DNA of 31,724 nucleotides, from assembly GCA_000695325.1 (NCBI GenBank), contig AVPN01000471.1, forward strand, positions 10,618 to 42,341. The letters run 5' to 3'. Positions 9,379 through 27,036 of the stretch are shown here, piece after piece. Each line of letters begins with the position of its first letter. The first letter of the stretch is position 1. The notes under the pieces are model-generated. The model saw nothing but the letters and a program-made list of their open reading frames with translations, was not told where the DNA came from and ran no database searches. The DNA comes from Pleurobrachia bachei (Eukaryota; Ctenophora; Tentaculata; Cydippida; Pleurobrachiidae). Made by a program: the position numbers and the translations under genes.

Positions 9379-11179
9379 TGTCTTGAGAGAAAGAGATAAA
9401 GAGACACTGGCAATAGAAAACACGAACCTGCGAGTGTAATGATTTGTCTCCGCTGTTTATCGCCCATTCCAAGATTGACCAACTTCCCAACCACCGCCCC
9501 AATCTCCGACCCCTCTTCAGCTCCATTGCCCCTCTCAAAAGCCCTCAACAGCTTATCCTTGTGCGGTGAACCTACAACAAAATCTAACAATTGTCGTGGC
9601 AGCGGCATTGGGAGAGCTTGTAGGAGAGCCCGCTCATTGTCTGGATTATGGACGGGTAGTTCCAGGACTGGGTGGAGAAGTGGGAGGATCTTACAGTATA
9701 GATCAGCTGGGTGGAGTTGTTGTGAAGCGGTGGAGATGAATCTCACTGTGCTGTATCGGAGCCACAAGTTAGGATGGCACAACAGAGGAACTGTTTCCCT
9801 TACTAACTCTTCTAACAATCCCTCTTCAAGGAGTCCTAGTTGGGTCAGGGATATGAGAGCTGTGAGAGTTTTACAAACAACGAATTCCTCTGCATCACAT
9901 AGTCCTTGTGAAAGAAGAGGTTTCAACATTTTGAGACTTTGCCATCCCACAAATGCCGCCACGCCGACCACACTTTCAAAGAAAGCTCCCCGCAACCGCC
10001 AATCGTCTTTATCATTTAGAAACGTTATCACGTGGGACAGAATCAGATCGTTAGCTTTTTCTAACCCGAAAAAGACACACAACTTGGTGATGCTAATCTC
10101 CAATAATATTCTCCGAGCGACTTTGTCCTCTCCCGTCAGGATTTGTCTAACCGGAACTTGGACAATACTGTGAAGTTCCTGAAGTTCATCATCGAAATTT
10201 AGTGGAGGATTAGGAGAGAGCTCAAGGAATGAAAGTGCTGCCTCCGCAAGCAGTCCAATGTGCTCCGCGAACACTCGCTGAACAAGTGGTTCCGGATCGA
10301 GTGAGAGTTTGTTGACGCACGGGAAGATGTACTCCGGGAATATACTTTGGTAGGTACTGACAGATGTTGTTTTTTGGAGGGAGTTAGACAGGGTGGCAAT
10401 CGATTGGGCACGTATCTGGGCCGCTGGGTCAGCGGTAAAGAATAAGATATGAGGTAGGATGCGATCTAAGACTAGGTCATCTGGGACTAAACTAGCCAGT
10501 CGTTCAAGGACGGTGAGTGCCTGGAGTTTAACCGATTGTCTGTGGATGCCTCGAATGCACGAAGTGATCAGAGAGAGGATTATAACATAACCACCACTTT
10601 TATCATTCCCAGTTTTACTAAGTGTCTCTTCGATCATCGTCCACTTGTTTGATATGTAGTGGAGTTTCCGATCGGATGAGTTGAATAACGGCCCCGAAAA
10701 AATCTTGATGAAGGAGTAAAGGAAAGGGAAATGTGGCGGGAAGGTGTTTTCATAGTACTGTAGGTACTCCTCTGCGGACATCCGCTTTTGTGGATCAACT
10801 TCCAACATAGATCTCACCATTCTACGGATATCCACAGTTTCAATCTGATCCACTAACTGATCCGCGCTGTAGTTCCCATGTTTGTAGGAGATTAGATTGT
10901 GGATGTTAAACAGTTGTCCTCCTTCTAGGTACATTTCCGCGATAACACAACCCAGGGAGAAGATATCCATTGCGGGTTGGAGGGGAGGCTGTTCGGTTTC
11001 TGAAGGACTGAGTTGTTCCTTAAACCGTTCCGGTGCAATACTGCAACTTCTTTTCCGAGATGATGCGAAGAAGAAGCTAAAAACCGCTGGGTTATCCTCG
11101 AGGAGCTCCGTTGGTTTGAACACCGCGAAATCCGATTTTTGCATTTATCTTTCCTTCATATTCCAGAGATCGGGACACT

Positions 11180-14100
11180 GGGATGTTCCTGAGCCTTGTT
11201 CCATCTCTGATACAAACAACCCCTCTGAACAGTCCTGACCCTAATTTCAGGGCTCGTTGAGCTCCAATCTCCATCCCCCACCAACACCTACTTAGTCCCT
11301 TACCTAATATGTAATACCTACCTAATCTCCTAAGCTACGTTACCTACTATTACCCACCTTGTTCCCAGACAGATCCAATGCTCGTTCCTATCAGTACACA
11401 TGGCACTAACAGGTCCATATTGAGGTTTATTGCTCAGCTTAAAAACGAATGATCCACACCTCATATCAACACATACTATATTCCCGTTGCTTGTACCAAC
11501 AACTAGATTCTGTTGGTCTCCTATCGGGGGAGGAGTTGGTTACTTTAGGGACAGGGATGGAGGGGAGGAGTTGGTTACTATAGGGACAGGGATGGAGGGA
11601 TGGAGGGGAAGCCATGGGGTGAAACTAATTAATATAAATCGAAATCTGTTAACTATAAGCAGTTGGTAGTTTATGAATAAGGAATTAAGTTAAATAATAA
11701 TTAACTGATCATTTAACTGATGAATTAAATAACAATAATCAATTACCCGATCCTAATGTATCCATATCCACAACAACGTCCCCACTCTCTATATCCAGGG
11801 TTTGAGCAGCACAAACTTTTAGTTCCTTGACCCCTACCTCGTGCAAATTGCCCTCTCTTGTCACAACTGCTACTTTGTCACCTAGGAAAAGAGTGTTTTC
11901 ATGACATAAGGAGTGACAGTCAAAAACACAGTAGCCGCTTTGAGAAAAACTGGATCAAGCAAGGGTCTGCTTTCTTGTGTAACTCCAACAGATGACTAAA
12001 TTTCCAAGAAAAGGGGACTAAAATAATGCCGCACACAAAGGGAAAAAATAATCACCTTTATCATAAAAAGCAAGTCCCTTGATAGGTTGGCCTGGCCGGG
12101 AGTAAGTTTGCCTACTAGAAATGACAATATTCCGACTATCAAACTTCTTGGTATTCCAAATCTTGACGTTTCCGTCCTCAGATGCTGTAGCCAGAATAGA
12201 GTGGATAGTTGATACTTTGACGTGGTTTATTGCTGCCTTGTGTTCATTCATCTGGGGAGGGGGATTGGGGTGTCATCTGGGGGAGGGGGATTAGTTAATT
12301 AGGGTGGGGGATTGGCATGGGGTGTCATTGTTTCGGGGGAGGAGAATTGGGGTAACATATGGGGAGGGGGATTGAATTGGGGTGTCATCTGAAGGAATTG
12401 GAGAATTTAGGTGTCACTGCATCAGGGTGGGGGATAAACCGGTCACCGGTTAAGAAACACCGTCAAGTACCCAGCCAGTGAGGGGGCGGGGGAATTAATT
12501 AGTTATGTAGTTATTTACCTGACAGACTAGAATACCCTTGGGTTGCCACGCAGCAGGTGGTGCTCCCACCCCCTTTCGTTCCTCCCTCCTACTCGCAAAA
12601 TACTCCGTCTTCTTTCTATTTAACAGTCCTGAAAGACGTTTGTTAATGATAACTTTCTTGAATTTCATATTTTCGAATAAAATTAAACACCTTTTTATTG
12701 TTACTTAATATCAAAGAGTTGTTACACTTACTAGTCAGATTGTCATCTCTCTGGTTACTATCCCAATCCCAACCCCTCTCCTCTCCTCCTCCATCTTTAG
12801 CAACATCAAAACTCTTAGTAGAGTCAGACAAACTGGGCGATGAGGGGGTTTGTGGCTGTGCATTGTCTGCATCCAGGTAGTCAAGACGCTTGATCTTGGT
12901 TTCATAGACAACCAGGCCAGGATTGTCGTCATATGTTCCACTGCTAATGGGTGATAACTTCTGGATGTAACCTGTGTGTGGGTGCTGTTAGTGTGGTTTG
13001 GTTTGGTTTGTGATTTGGTTTGGTTTGGCTTAGTGTCTTGAGAGAAAGAGATAAAGAGAGAGACACTGGCAATAGAAAACACGAACCTGCAAGTGTAATG
13101 ATTTGTCTCCGCTGTTTATCGCCCATCCCAAGATTTACCAACTTCCCAACCACCGCCCCAATCTCCGACCCCTCTTCAGCTCCATTGCCCCTCTCAAAAG
13201 CCCTCAACAGCTTATCCTTGTGCGGTGAACCCACAACAAAATCTAACAATTGTCGTGGAAGCGGCATCGGGAGAGCTTGAAGGAGAGCCCGCTCATTATC
13301 TGGATTATGGACAGGAAGCTCCAAGACTGGGTGGAGAAGTGGGAGGATCTTGCAGTAGAGATCAGCTGGGTGGAGTTGTTGTGAAGCGGTGGAGATGAAT
13401 CTCACTGTGCTGTACCGCAGCCATAAGTTAGGGTGGCACAACAGAGGTACTGTTTCCCTTACCAACTCTTCTAACAACCCCTCTTCAAGGAGTCCTAGTT
13501 GGGTCAGGGATATGAGAGCTGTGAGAGTTTTACAAACAACGAATTCCTCTGCATCACATAGTCCTTGTGAAAGAAGAGGTTTCAACATTTTGAGACTTTG
13601 CCATCCCACAAATGCCGCCACGCCGACCACACTTTCAAAGAAAGCTCCCCGCAACCGCCAATCGTCTTTATCATTTAGAAACGTTATCACGTGGGACAGA
13701 ATCAGATCGTTAGCTTTTTCTAACCCGAAAAAGACACACAACTTGGTGATGCTAATCTCCAATAATATTCTCCGAGCAACTTTGTCCTCTCCCGTCAAGA
13801 TTTGCCTCACCGGAACTTGGACAATACTGTGAAGTTCCTGAAGCTCATCATCGAAATTTAGTGGAGGATTAGGAGAGAGTTCAAGGAATGAAAGAGCTGC
13901 CTCCGCAAGCAGTCCAATGTGCTCCGCGAACACTCGCTGAACAAGTGGTTCCGGATCGAGTGAGAGTTTGTTGACGCACGGGAAGATGTACTCCGGGAAT
14001 ATACTTTGGTAGGTACTGACAGATGTTGTTTTTTGGAGGGAGTTAGACAGTGTGGCAATCGATTGGGCACGTATCTGGGCCGCTGGATCAGCCGTAAAGA

Positions 14101-14793
14101 ATAAGATGTGAGGTAGGATGCGATCTAAGACGAGGTCATCTGGGACTAAACTAGCCAGTCGTTCAAGGAGGGTGAGGGCCTGGAGTTTAACTGATTGTCT
14201 GTGGATGCCTCGAATACAAGAAGTGATTAGAGAGAGGATTATAACATAACCACCACTTTTATCATTCCCAGTTTTACTAAGTGTCTCTTCGATCATCGTC
14301 CACTTGTTTGATATGTAGTGGAGTTTCCGATCGGATGAGTTGAATAACGGCCCCGAAAAAATCTTGATGAAGGAGTAAAGGAAAGGGAAATGTGGCGGGA
14401 AGGTGTTTTCATAGTACTGTAGGTACTCCTCTGCGGACATCCGCTTTTGTGGATCAACTTCCAACATAGATCTCACCATTCTACGGATATCCACAGTTTC
14501 AATCTGATCCACTAACTGATCCGCGCTGTAGTTCCCATGTTTGTAGGAGATTAGATTGTGGATGTTAAAAAGTTGTCCTCCTTCCAAGTACATCTCGGCG
14601 ATAACACAGCCTAGAGAGAAGATATCCATTGCGGGTTGGAGGGGAGGTTGTTCGGTTTCTGAAGGGCTGAGTTGTTCCTTAAATCGTTCCGGTGCAATGC
14701 TGCAACTTCTTTTTCTGGATGACGCGAAGAAGAAGCTAAAAACCGCTGGGTTATCCTCGAGGAGCTCCGTTGGTTTGAACACCGCGAAATCCG
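11180..14793. repeat. 3.6-kb tandem duplication, unit 2
   Basis: This is the counterpart of 7322-11134. It ends at 14793 inside the kinase exon, where the sequence continues into the unique N-lobe coding part. Its left end lies in the intron upstream of the GWLTC exon, which is absent from this unit. Confidence 0.9.
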
Positions 14794-15479
14794 TCAGTAG
14801 GACCCAATTCCATGACGTCACAAGGAAGTTCTCCGTTTTAAGATCACCGTGAACAATATTCTTGCTGTGGCAATCCTCCAATGCACGTAGCATCTGATAC
14901 ACCACCCAGAGCTTCTCTACACCACTCAAGAACGGTCGACTGTGGATCCTATCCGAGAGACAAGACCATACATACTGTCTAATTAGGATGCCACTTCGCT
15001 CCGTTATTAGGGATTTAGGGGCGGTAAGGGTGCCGGGTGTTCCTTTGAGAGCGGTGTGGATTTGGGCTATCTTTTCGCTGTAACTTTGTAGAATACTTCG
15101 TTCAATTCTTGGAAATACTTTTACGACGACTTGACTGCCTTTATACCTGGGAGAGGGGACAATCATGATAGTTGGACGAATGGTTATCAAGATCATACAG
15201 TTGAAAGGAGAAATTATAACAATTGGGAGAAATCTTGACAGGATAATAGAGAAAGTTGGTGGACTTTCTTCAAATCAGGGGGCAAGTATAAATTAGGATA
15301 GAGAAAGAAAATATATCAAGGTTGACAATTTTGTTTGGCAGAACACAAGTTTGAAGAACATGTCTCACCTGGCACGGGCGATTTTCAGGAACCGAGTACT
15401 ACCCAACTTTTCAGCGAACTCATATTCCTGAAGCTCTGTGAAATATTCTTCAACAGAGAATATTTGGGTTGGGTGCTCC
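11358..15479 (-). CDS. PIK3R4: VPS15/PIK3R4 N-terminal exons: kinase, HEAT, linker, first WD40
   Basis: In transcript order the exons are 15479-15369, 15146-13087, 12971-12732, 12628-12519, 12251-12056, 11881-11747 and 11520-11358. All join in phase. The first encodes PTQIFSVEEYFTELQEYEF and LGSTRFLKIARA, matching the VPS15 N-terminus. The 2060-nt exon holds VVVKVF, HGDLKTENFLVTSWNWVLL, TDFAVFKP (in place of DFG, as in VPS15) and IAPERF, then HEAT repeats including LCVFFG, ITFLNDKDDWRLRGAFF and LCHPNLWLRY. The linker ends PPAAWQPKGILV, and the WD40 part begins NEHKAAINHVKV. VPS15 binds VPS34 and Beclin-type partners on membranes. A short upstream exon with the initiating Met and myristoylated Gly is expected but not found. 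Continuation to the C-terminus requires splicing to 7299 or 5725. Confidence 0.9.
12629..12731 (-). other. Short VPS15 intron revealed by comparison of copies
   Basis: The donor is GTAAGTGT and the acceptor TTTCAG. In this copy it is 103 nt with a frameshift and stop. In the other copy (8916-9017) it is 102 nt, open and in frame. The frame-breaking indel between copies shows the segment is an intron rather than a 34-residue coding insert. Confidence 0.75.
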
Positions 15480-16043
15480 CTATAAACCAAAGGGTAAGTG
15501 TACGGAAGTTATCGATATATTAAGAGAGGGGAGGGCTGTCAGATAATTATTGTAATGGGGGTTGGAACATATCAGGGGAGGGGGAGTGAGTCGTGCGAAT
15601 AGAAAAGGGAAGGTGTGAGGGCTTCTAGAGGCTAGATACAGCTGAGTCACTGCAGACATCTTGCATCTATTTATCACACATTAAACATGAAGGAGAGATT
15701 TTGTCAGACATGAAGATTTGACATCACAGTGTGAGAAATGTATACAAGTCTAGCTTCCAGTCATGTCACTATTTGTCTCTCTTCACTAGCTGCTGCACGT
15801 GTACAATGTTCTACTTTGAGACTCAAGTTTCGTGGTTCTCAAGTACTTGAGAACCAAGGAACTACTTGGTTATGCGACTTAGTTAAACGATTAGCTTTTT
15901 TTTCCAAACAATTAACAAATTATCTTGTGGTGGAATTTGTCCACTTTAAAGTATAGACTTACTAGATGTATCATATATGTATTCGTATTTTAATATCAAT
16001 ACACTTCTACACCCTCTTTTTATAACACAGTCTCTACAGTCTA
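15480..16043. other. VPS15 5' region / PSMD14 3' flank
   Basis: These 564 bases separate the first recognised VPS15 exon from the PSMD14 stop; both genes are on the - strand. The VPS15 start-codon exon and promoter should lie here or further right. No ATG followed by Gly codons was seen on the - strand. On the same strand, ATATTAAAATA downstream of the PSMD14 stop could act as a weak polyadenylation signal. Confidence 0.4.
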
Positions 16044-22160
<6,117 letters not shown>

Positions 22161-23494
22161 GCTATAGAGAGGAGCTTTTAAAGTTTAGCCTTGCTCAACA
22201 AGTTGAAAAGTTATGTACTGTGTTGTGGAGTTTTGTGGTGAGTAAGAAAAAAAAGAGTTATTAGAAATAGAGAGAAAGTGACTTTATGCATGTCACTTGG
22301 TAAATGGATGAATGATAAAATTGTGCGGTAACGAAGATGTACTTTCCATGCACACGACATGGATCGAAATATTAAAATAAACAGCATAAGATGACCGTAT
22401 CGAAAAATTGTTGAAAAGGCATTTGTTTGAGAGTATTTTCCCGGCCGTTCGAAGGATCGAGAAAAAGATCGTGAATCGAAGGATAGAGAGATAGTTAAAC
22501 ACCATCATCAATAGGTATTTAATGATCGTTAAAACCGCGATCCAGGCCACGTGAAAATAGCCCCGGCTAGAGAGGACGACTAAACTAGTTTTTTAAACTT
22601 CTGAATTGTAACTTTGTAGCTCAAGAACACATTTAGAGCGAACCTTTGTTCTTAAAGTAGCGGCCTTTGTTCTTTGAGAAGTCTGAGTTGGTCTACTAGT
22701 TGTACTTGATTTTCTTCTGTTCTAAGATTTGATATCACACCTGATATAATGTTCATGTTTTACTCCGTAAATTAAAAGTGTTGCTTGTCTGGCCGATATT
22801 CTTCACGGATTATTTATACCACAAGTTCACAAGATTTTAAGAGATAGATCAAAAGAAAGAGGGATTGGAAGAGAGAGTTAAATATATATTGTGCTTATCA
22901 ATCGATTCAACATACAAATCATGCTTGACAATACGTGTCCTTCTTCACTTTTCTTCGCACTGTTTTCACAGCACCTTATTGCGTGAAACTGTTACCAACT
23001 CAGGAATTTGACGGGTCTGTTCTTGTCTTCAAAAGATTACAGAACCGAAAAGAATGTGAAAGGTGTCTTTATCAAAGGGACGCACCCCCTTGACCTTTCT
23101 TTTAAAATAAATATTTAAACAAGCAGAAGCGCTTCAGCTCTTTTAACTTTTTAAAAACAGACTTTAGGCCGGTGGATGGATGTGTATGTTATCTCTTTCT
23201 CATTTTCTCTCTCCTTACCGCTTAGATGTTCTCTCTTTTTTACCTCTATGTTATAGTATTATCTGTTGATACGATTGCACTAAGAACGAGCTCACCGGTG
23301 TATTTTCTTTGAGTATCATTTCATTGTAATTCTCTCAGTTAGTTGCTTGCTCACATTTCTATCAGCTGTGTTCCTTACTAACAAATGTCGGTGGTAAAGT
23401 TTAGATTTCGGATTCTACCAACGTTTTTTAAGTTCTAATTTCGTTCGTGAACGAACAAATATCGCCGCTGTTAGAATTACTTTTCCCCCGATAC
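22161..23494. promoter_or_regulatory. Divergent intergenic region between PSMD14 and the KIX-like gene
   Basis: The two genes are transcribed away from each other, so both promoters should lie here. A CACGTG E-box occurs near 22547. There is no obvious TATA box at a fixed distance from either start codon and no coding sequence. Nearly all of it (from 22247) is repeated at 23601-24951. Confidence 0.45.
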
Positions 23495-23600
23495 ATGTCC
23501 TTTCTGGACTCAAGAAAACCTTGGTGTACGCAGCGTCTCTGCCAGCTTTCCCAGGCACAACTCTCGGAGGTAAGAGTGTTACATCCATATATGGGCGAAT
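22247..23600. repeat. 1354-bp tandem duplication, unit 1
   Basis: It carries the intergenic region plus exon 1 of the + strand gene and 31 bp of its intron. It joins the next unit at an A-rich tract. Confidence 0.95.
23495..23569 (+). CDS. Duplicate first exon of KIX-like gene
   Basis: It encodes the same 25 residues (MSFLDSRKPW to SQAQLSE) as 24846-24920, with the same GTAAGAG donor. Either exon can splice in phase to 25453, so this is a candidate alternative promoter/first exon giving the same protein. Confidence 0.7.
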
Positions 23601-24951
23601 AAAAAAAAGAGTTATTAGAAATAGAGAGAAAGTGACTTTATGCATGTCACTTGGTAAATGGATGAATGATAAAATTGTGCGGTAACGAAGATGTACTTTC
23701 CATGCACACGACATGGATCGAAATATTAAAATAAACAGCATAAGATGACCGTATCGAAAAATTGTTGAAAAGGCATTTGTTTGAGAGTATTTTCCCGGCC
23801 GTTCGAAGGATCGAGAAAAAGATCGTGAATCGAAGGATAGAGAGATAGTTAAACACCATCATCAATAGGTATTTAATGATCGTTAAAACCGCGATCCAGG
23901 CCACGTGAAAATAGCCCCGGCTAGAGAGGACGACTAAACTAGTTTTTTAAACTTCTGAATTGTAACTTTGTAGCTCAAGAACACATTTAGAGCGAACCTT
24001 TGTTCTTAAAGTAGCGGCCTTTGTTCTTTGAGAAGTCTGAGTTGGTCTACTAGTTGTACTTGATTTTCTTCTGTTCTAAGATTTGATATCACACCTGATA
24101 TAATGTTCATGTTTTACTCCGTAAATTAAAAGTGTTGCTTGTCTGGCCGATATTCTTCACGGATTATTTATACCACAAGTTCACAAGATTTTAAGAGATA
24201 GATCAAAAGAAAGAGGGATTGGAAGAGAGATTATATATATTGTGCTTATCAATCGATTCAACATACAAATCATGCTTGACAATACGTGTCCTTCTTCACT
24301 TTTCTTCGCACTGTTTTCACAGCACCTTATTGCGTGAAACTGTTACCAACTCAGGAATTTGACGGGTCTGTTCTTGTCTTCACAAAATTATAGAATCGAA
24401 AGGAATGTGAAAGGTGTCTTTGTCAAAGGGATGCACCCCCTTGACCGTTCTTTTAAAATAAATATTTAAACAAGCAGAAGCGCTTCAGCTCTTTTAACTT
24501 TTTAAAAACAGACTTTAGGCCGGTGGATGGATGTGTATGTTATCTCTTTCTCATTTTCTCTCTCCTTACCGCTTAGATGTTCTCTCTTTTTTACCTCTAT
24601 GTTATAGTATTATCTGTTGATACGATTGCACTAAGAACGAGCTCACCGGTGTATTTTCGTTGAGTATCATTTCATTGTAATTCTCTCGGTTAGTTGCTTG
24701 CTCACATTTCTATCAGCTGTGTTCCTTACTAACAAATGTCGGTGGTAAAGTTTAGATTTCGGATTCTACCAACGTTTTTTAAGTTCTAATTTCGTTCGTG
24801 AACTAACAAATATCGCCACTTTTAGAATTACTTTTCCCCCGATACATGTCCTTTCTGGACTCAAGAAAACCTTGGTGTACGCAGCGTCTCTGCCAGCTTT
24901 CCCAGGCACAACTCTCGGAGGTAAGAGTGTTACATCCATATATGGGCGAAT
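23601..24951. repeat. 1354-bp tandem duplication, unit 2
   Basis: The second unit, with scattered substitutions and a short indel relative to 22247-23600. It leads directly into the rest of the gene. Confidence 0.95.
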
Positions 24952-26442
24952 GGCTTACCAAGATACTATGTAAGGGAACAGTTACAATATTGGAACCTGA
25001 TATCAGTTTCCAGTGCCCAGTGGAAACTGCACTGATGTCAGGACCTTTTGGAGTGCTGACTCGCTACTTTCAGTGCAATTCATATCAATCACGTGATTGA
25101 AATTTTCATGTACAGTATGGTTTACCAGGAGTGTCCCAGCTGTCCATTGGAAACTGATGTCAGGCGCCAATTTTGTAACTGGATCGTAATGTCTTGATTT
25201 CTGGGTAACATAAACTACCATTTTCGGAAGTAGACCTAGGGTGTGGTACTTGGTAGGAGTTAAAACTGTGTGACGTCACATGTGAATGGTAGCGACGGTA
25301 AACTTTAGCTTCACAAGCTGAAAGCATGCCAGTTTAGGATTTGAAATCATGCCAATTTGGAATTTTAAAGAATACCAATTTGAAACAAGTTTAATAAATC
25401 TAACTTCACTATGTTCACCGTGTTACCAATTGCATGAAACAACCTGCCTCAGGTCCTGCACGGTTTAGAGAGGTATGGATTCCCCTCTGCAGCTGAGATA
25501 GAGAACTGTGCGTACGTTCAGGCTACAAATGCGAATCAATATATGGAACTTGTGGCAAAGGCAATCTATGATATTCTACGTTTGAAGAAAAATATTCACA
25601 ATCTTGACCAAGAAGCGGTTAGTCTTTACTTTTTGTTTCCCTCAAATTTGAAGATCTTGATATGATGACAGAATGTTCTTTTCAGCTAAAACGAGCCTTT
25701 GATGAGCTACGTTTTGGAAAACAAGGAAACGCTGACAGCAACGCTAATAGCTCGAACAGCTCCCTTCAAGGTACAAGTTACAAAACCGTTGATCTGTTCC
25801 ACCCTCGAAAGTTGAGTCATTTTATTGGTAGGATTATCATTTATCAACCATTAATAACAATTTCAAATAAACCAGGTAACGGAGAGCTTTTCTTTGATCG
25901 GACGAAATACGATAAAAAGACACCCTACAACAAAGTCAAGGTCACGAAATCGACCGTAAAACCGAAACCACAACCGGCGAAAAATCATGTGAAATTCCAA
26001 ATTGAGCAAATGGAAACGAAGGTTAGTTAAACTTCGTGAAACTCGATTTAACAAAATACTTTGTTAACGTTCGTCTCTGCCGATAAAACTAACCCTAACT
26101 TTAAAGTACTACTACTAGGAGGATTCACCTCAAGAGGTGGCAGTGAAGACGGCCCAAAAGCAGAGACTGGTGGCGGTCAGATCTAACGTCAGTGAAGACT
26201 CAGATGAAGTCAGTTCTACAACTTCAACAAGTTCGGCTGACCGAGAAGAAATGGGCCAACTGGATCGCATTATTGGCTACGTGAAAAGTAACAAGTTTAA
26301 TTCAGATGCTCTGCTGGAAAAGTTGAGAGAGAAATATCCGAATGATGCGAAGCTCTCCCATAAGATGAAGATCAAGTTGCATTGTCTGTTGGAGCTTCTT
26401 GATGGATTTGAATGTTTTGATGAGTTTGCAGAGATGGCATGA
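24846..26442 (+). CDS. Small protein with MED15 KIX-like N-terminus
   Basis: The exons are 24846-24920, 25453-25617, 25686-25770, 25876-26021 and 26119-26442 (TGA). All join in phase and give about 264 aa. Exon 3 may extend to 25827, adding 19 residues without changing phase. Residues 8-70 (RKPWCTQRLCQL, then EIENCAYVQATNANQYMELV and AKAIYDILR) resemble the MED15 KIX domain pattern of an ME(S/N)xxY/FxKA segment before EYxxLVA and a final helix. KIX domains bind activator peptides. A Lys-rich middle, a Ser/Thr/Glu linker and a C-terminal helical region (LDRIIGYVKS to LLELLDGFECFDEF) follow. The C-terminal part is not recognised and the protein is far shorter than typical MED15. The gene itself is well supported; the family is tentative. 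Confidence 0.7.
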
Positions 26443-27036
26443 GAGAAAGAAACTGATTTGTGTGATTTGACCCCAAGATAAATATTTCATTTAGACGTTT
26501 TTTCAAACATTGAGCGTGAAATATTTATTCCAATGCTTAGAGAATCAAAAAATCATTAATAACACGAAGAAGTTTTATATCTATAATTTATTGTATAGAT
26601 CACCTCATCGTTAGGCTTTAGCAAAAACCCGTTCTATTTCTGAGTACCACGTTTGAGTGTCATCACTGTTTTCTGCAGCCTGCAGGATTTATCTACAGAG
26701 TAGTAGTGGTGAGGCGTACCGTGTGCTCGAGCTCTTGGACTTTGGAGTCTCATATTATAAAGCAATAGCTAGTTAGGGAGAAGAGAGCTCTCGGCTCATA
26801 CTACAATAAACCAGATTTGGGATTTAGCGGAGAGCGGAGAGGGCGTTGTCGCCTGACGTTCTCGGGGGAAACCGGAGTTGTCTAAAATTGCCAGAATCGC
26901 CCTTCAAAACCCAAATATTTCTAGTATGTTTCGTTCCCTTGACCCCATTGTAGCTTGACTTTGCGGCCCCTTGGCGCTTATTGAGTGGGCAGATCTGGTT
27001 CTGCCCACTTCACCCCGCCGGGGCTGTGTGACACAG
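25871..27036. repeat. Tandem duplication of 3' gene ends, unit 1
   Basis: It is matched at 27605-28781 (offset 1734 in the exons, with small indels beyond). It contains the last two exons of the KIX-like gene and the terminal exon of the convergent - strand gene. Confidence 0.95.
26611..26679 (-). CDS. Terminal exon of a convergent gene, unrecognised
   Basis: On the - strand a CTGCAG acceptor is followed by 22 codons, AAENSDDTQTWYSEIERVF then AKA, and TAA at 26611-26613. AATAAA follows about 20 nt after the stop (26587-26592), an ideal polyadenylation signal, which supports a real 3' end. A possible preceding mini-exon (26720 to about 26748, encoding SKVQELEHT with a GTACGC donor) joins in phase, but its acceptor is weak. 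The rest of the gene was not found. A second copy is at 28349-28417. Confidence 0.4.
   Translation of the reverse strand, partial: AAENSDDTQTWYSEIERVFAKA

Larger units (their letters stand above)
6224..11134 (-). pseudogene. PIK3R4: Internal duplicate of VPS15, lacking kinase N-lobe and gene end
   Basis: Homologous exons, in transcript order, are 11134-9428, 9257-9018, 8915-8806, 8512-8317, 8073-7939, 7683-7521, 7299-7155, 6939-6839 and 6359-6224. The first is cut off inside the kinase domain just before DFAVFKPTEL, so it lacks the VVVKVF lysine strand and the HGDLKTEN loop and has no start codon. The last is cut off after IIGRQ. All reading frames in between are open, and the HEAT region differs from the other copy by one residue (Val for Leu in QALTVLERL). 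It is either a duplicate block skipped by splicing or a second haplotype inserted by the assembly. The splice from the exon ending at 11358 to 7299 would restore the normal order. The 47-bp junction at 11135-11181 matches neither copy. Confidence 0.75.
7322..11134. repeat. 3.8-kb tandem duplication, unit 1
   Basis: This is homologous to about 11180-14793. Coding parts align without gaps (offset 3659 at the kinase end) and introns carry indels. Divergence is about 3 percent in the large exon. Confidence 0.9.

Noticed and set aside
9439-10173. 244-codon open frame on the + strand
   Set aside because: Antisense to the VPS15 HEAT exon, where the - strand frame matches the family residue by residue; the duplicate copy shows the same shadow.
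6224-11134. Independent second VPS15 gene
   Set aside because: It has no N-lobe, start codon or gene end of its own, so it is a duplicated internal block rather than a separate gene.
22293-22550. 85-codon - frame, repeated at 23647-23904
   Set aside because: Intergenic, identical only through tandem duplication, and unlike any protein I recognise.
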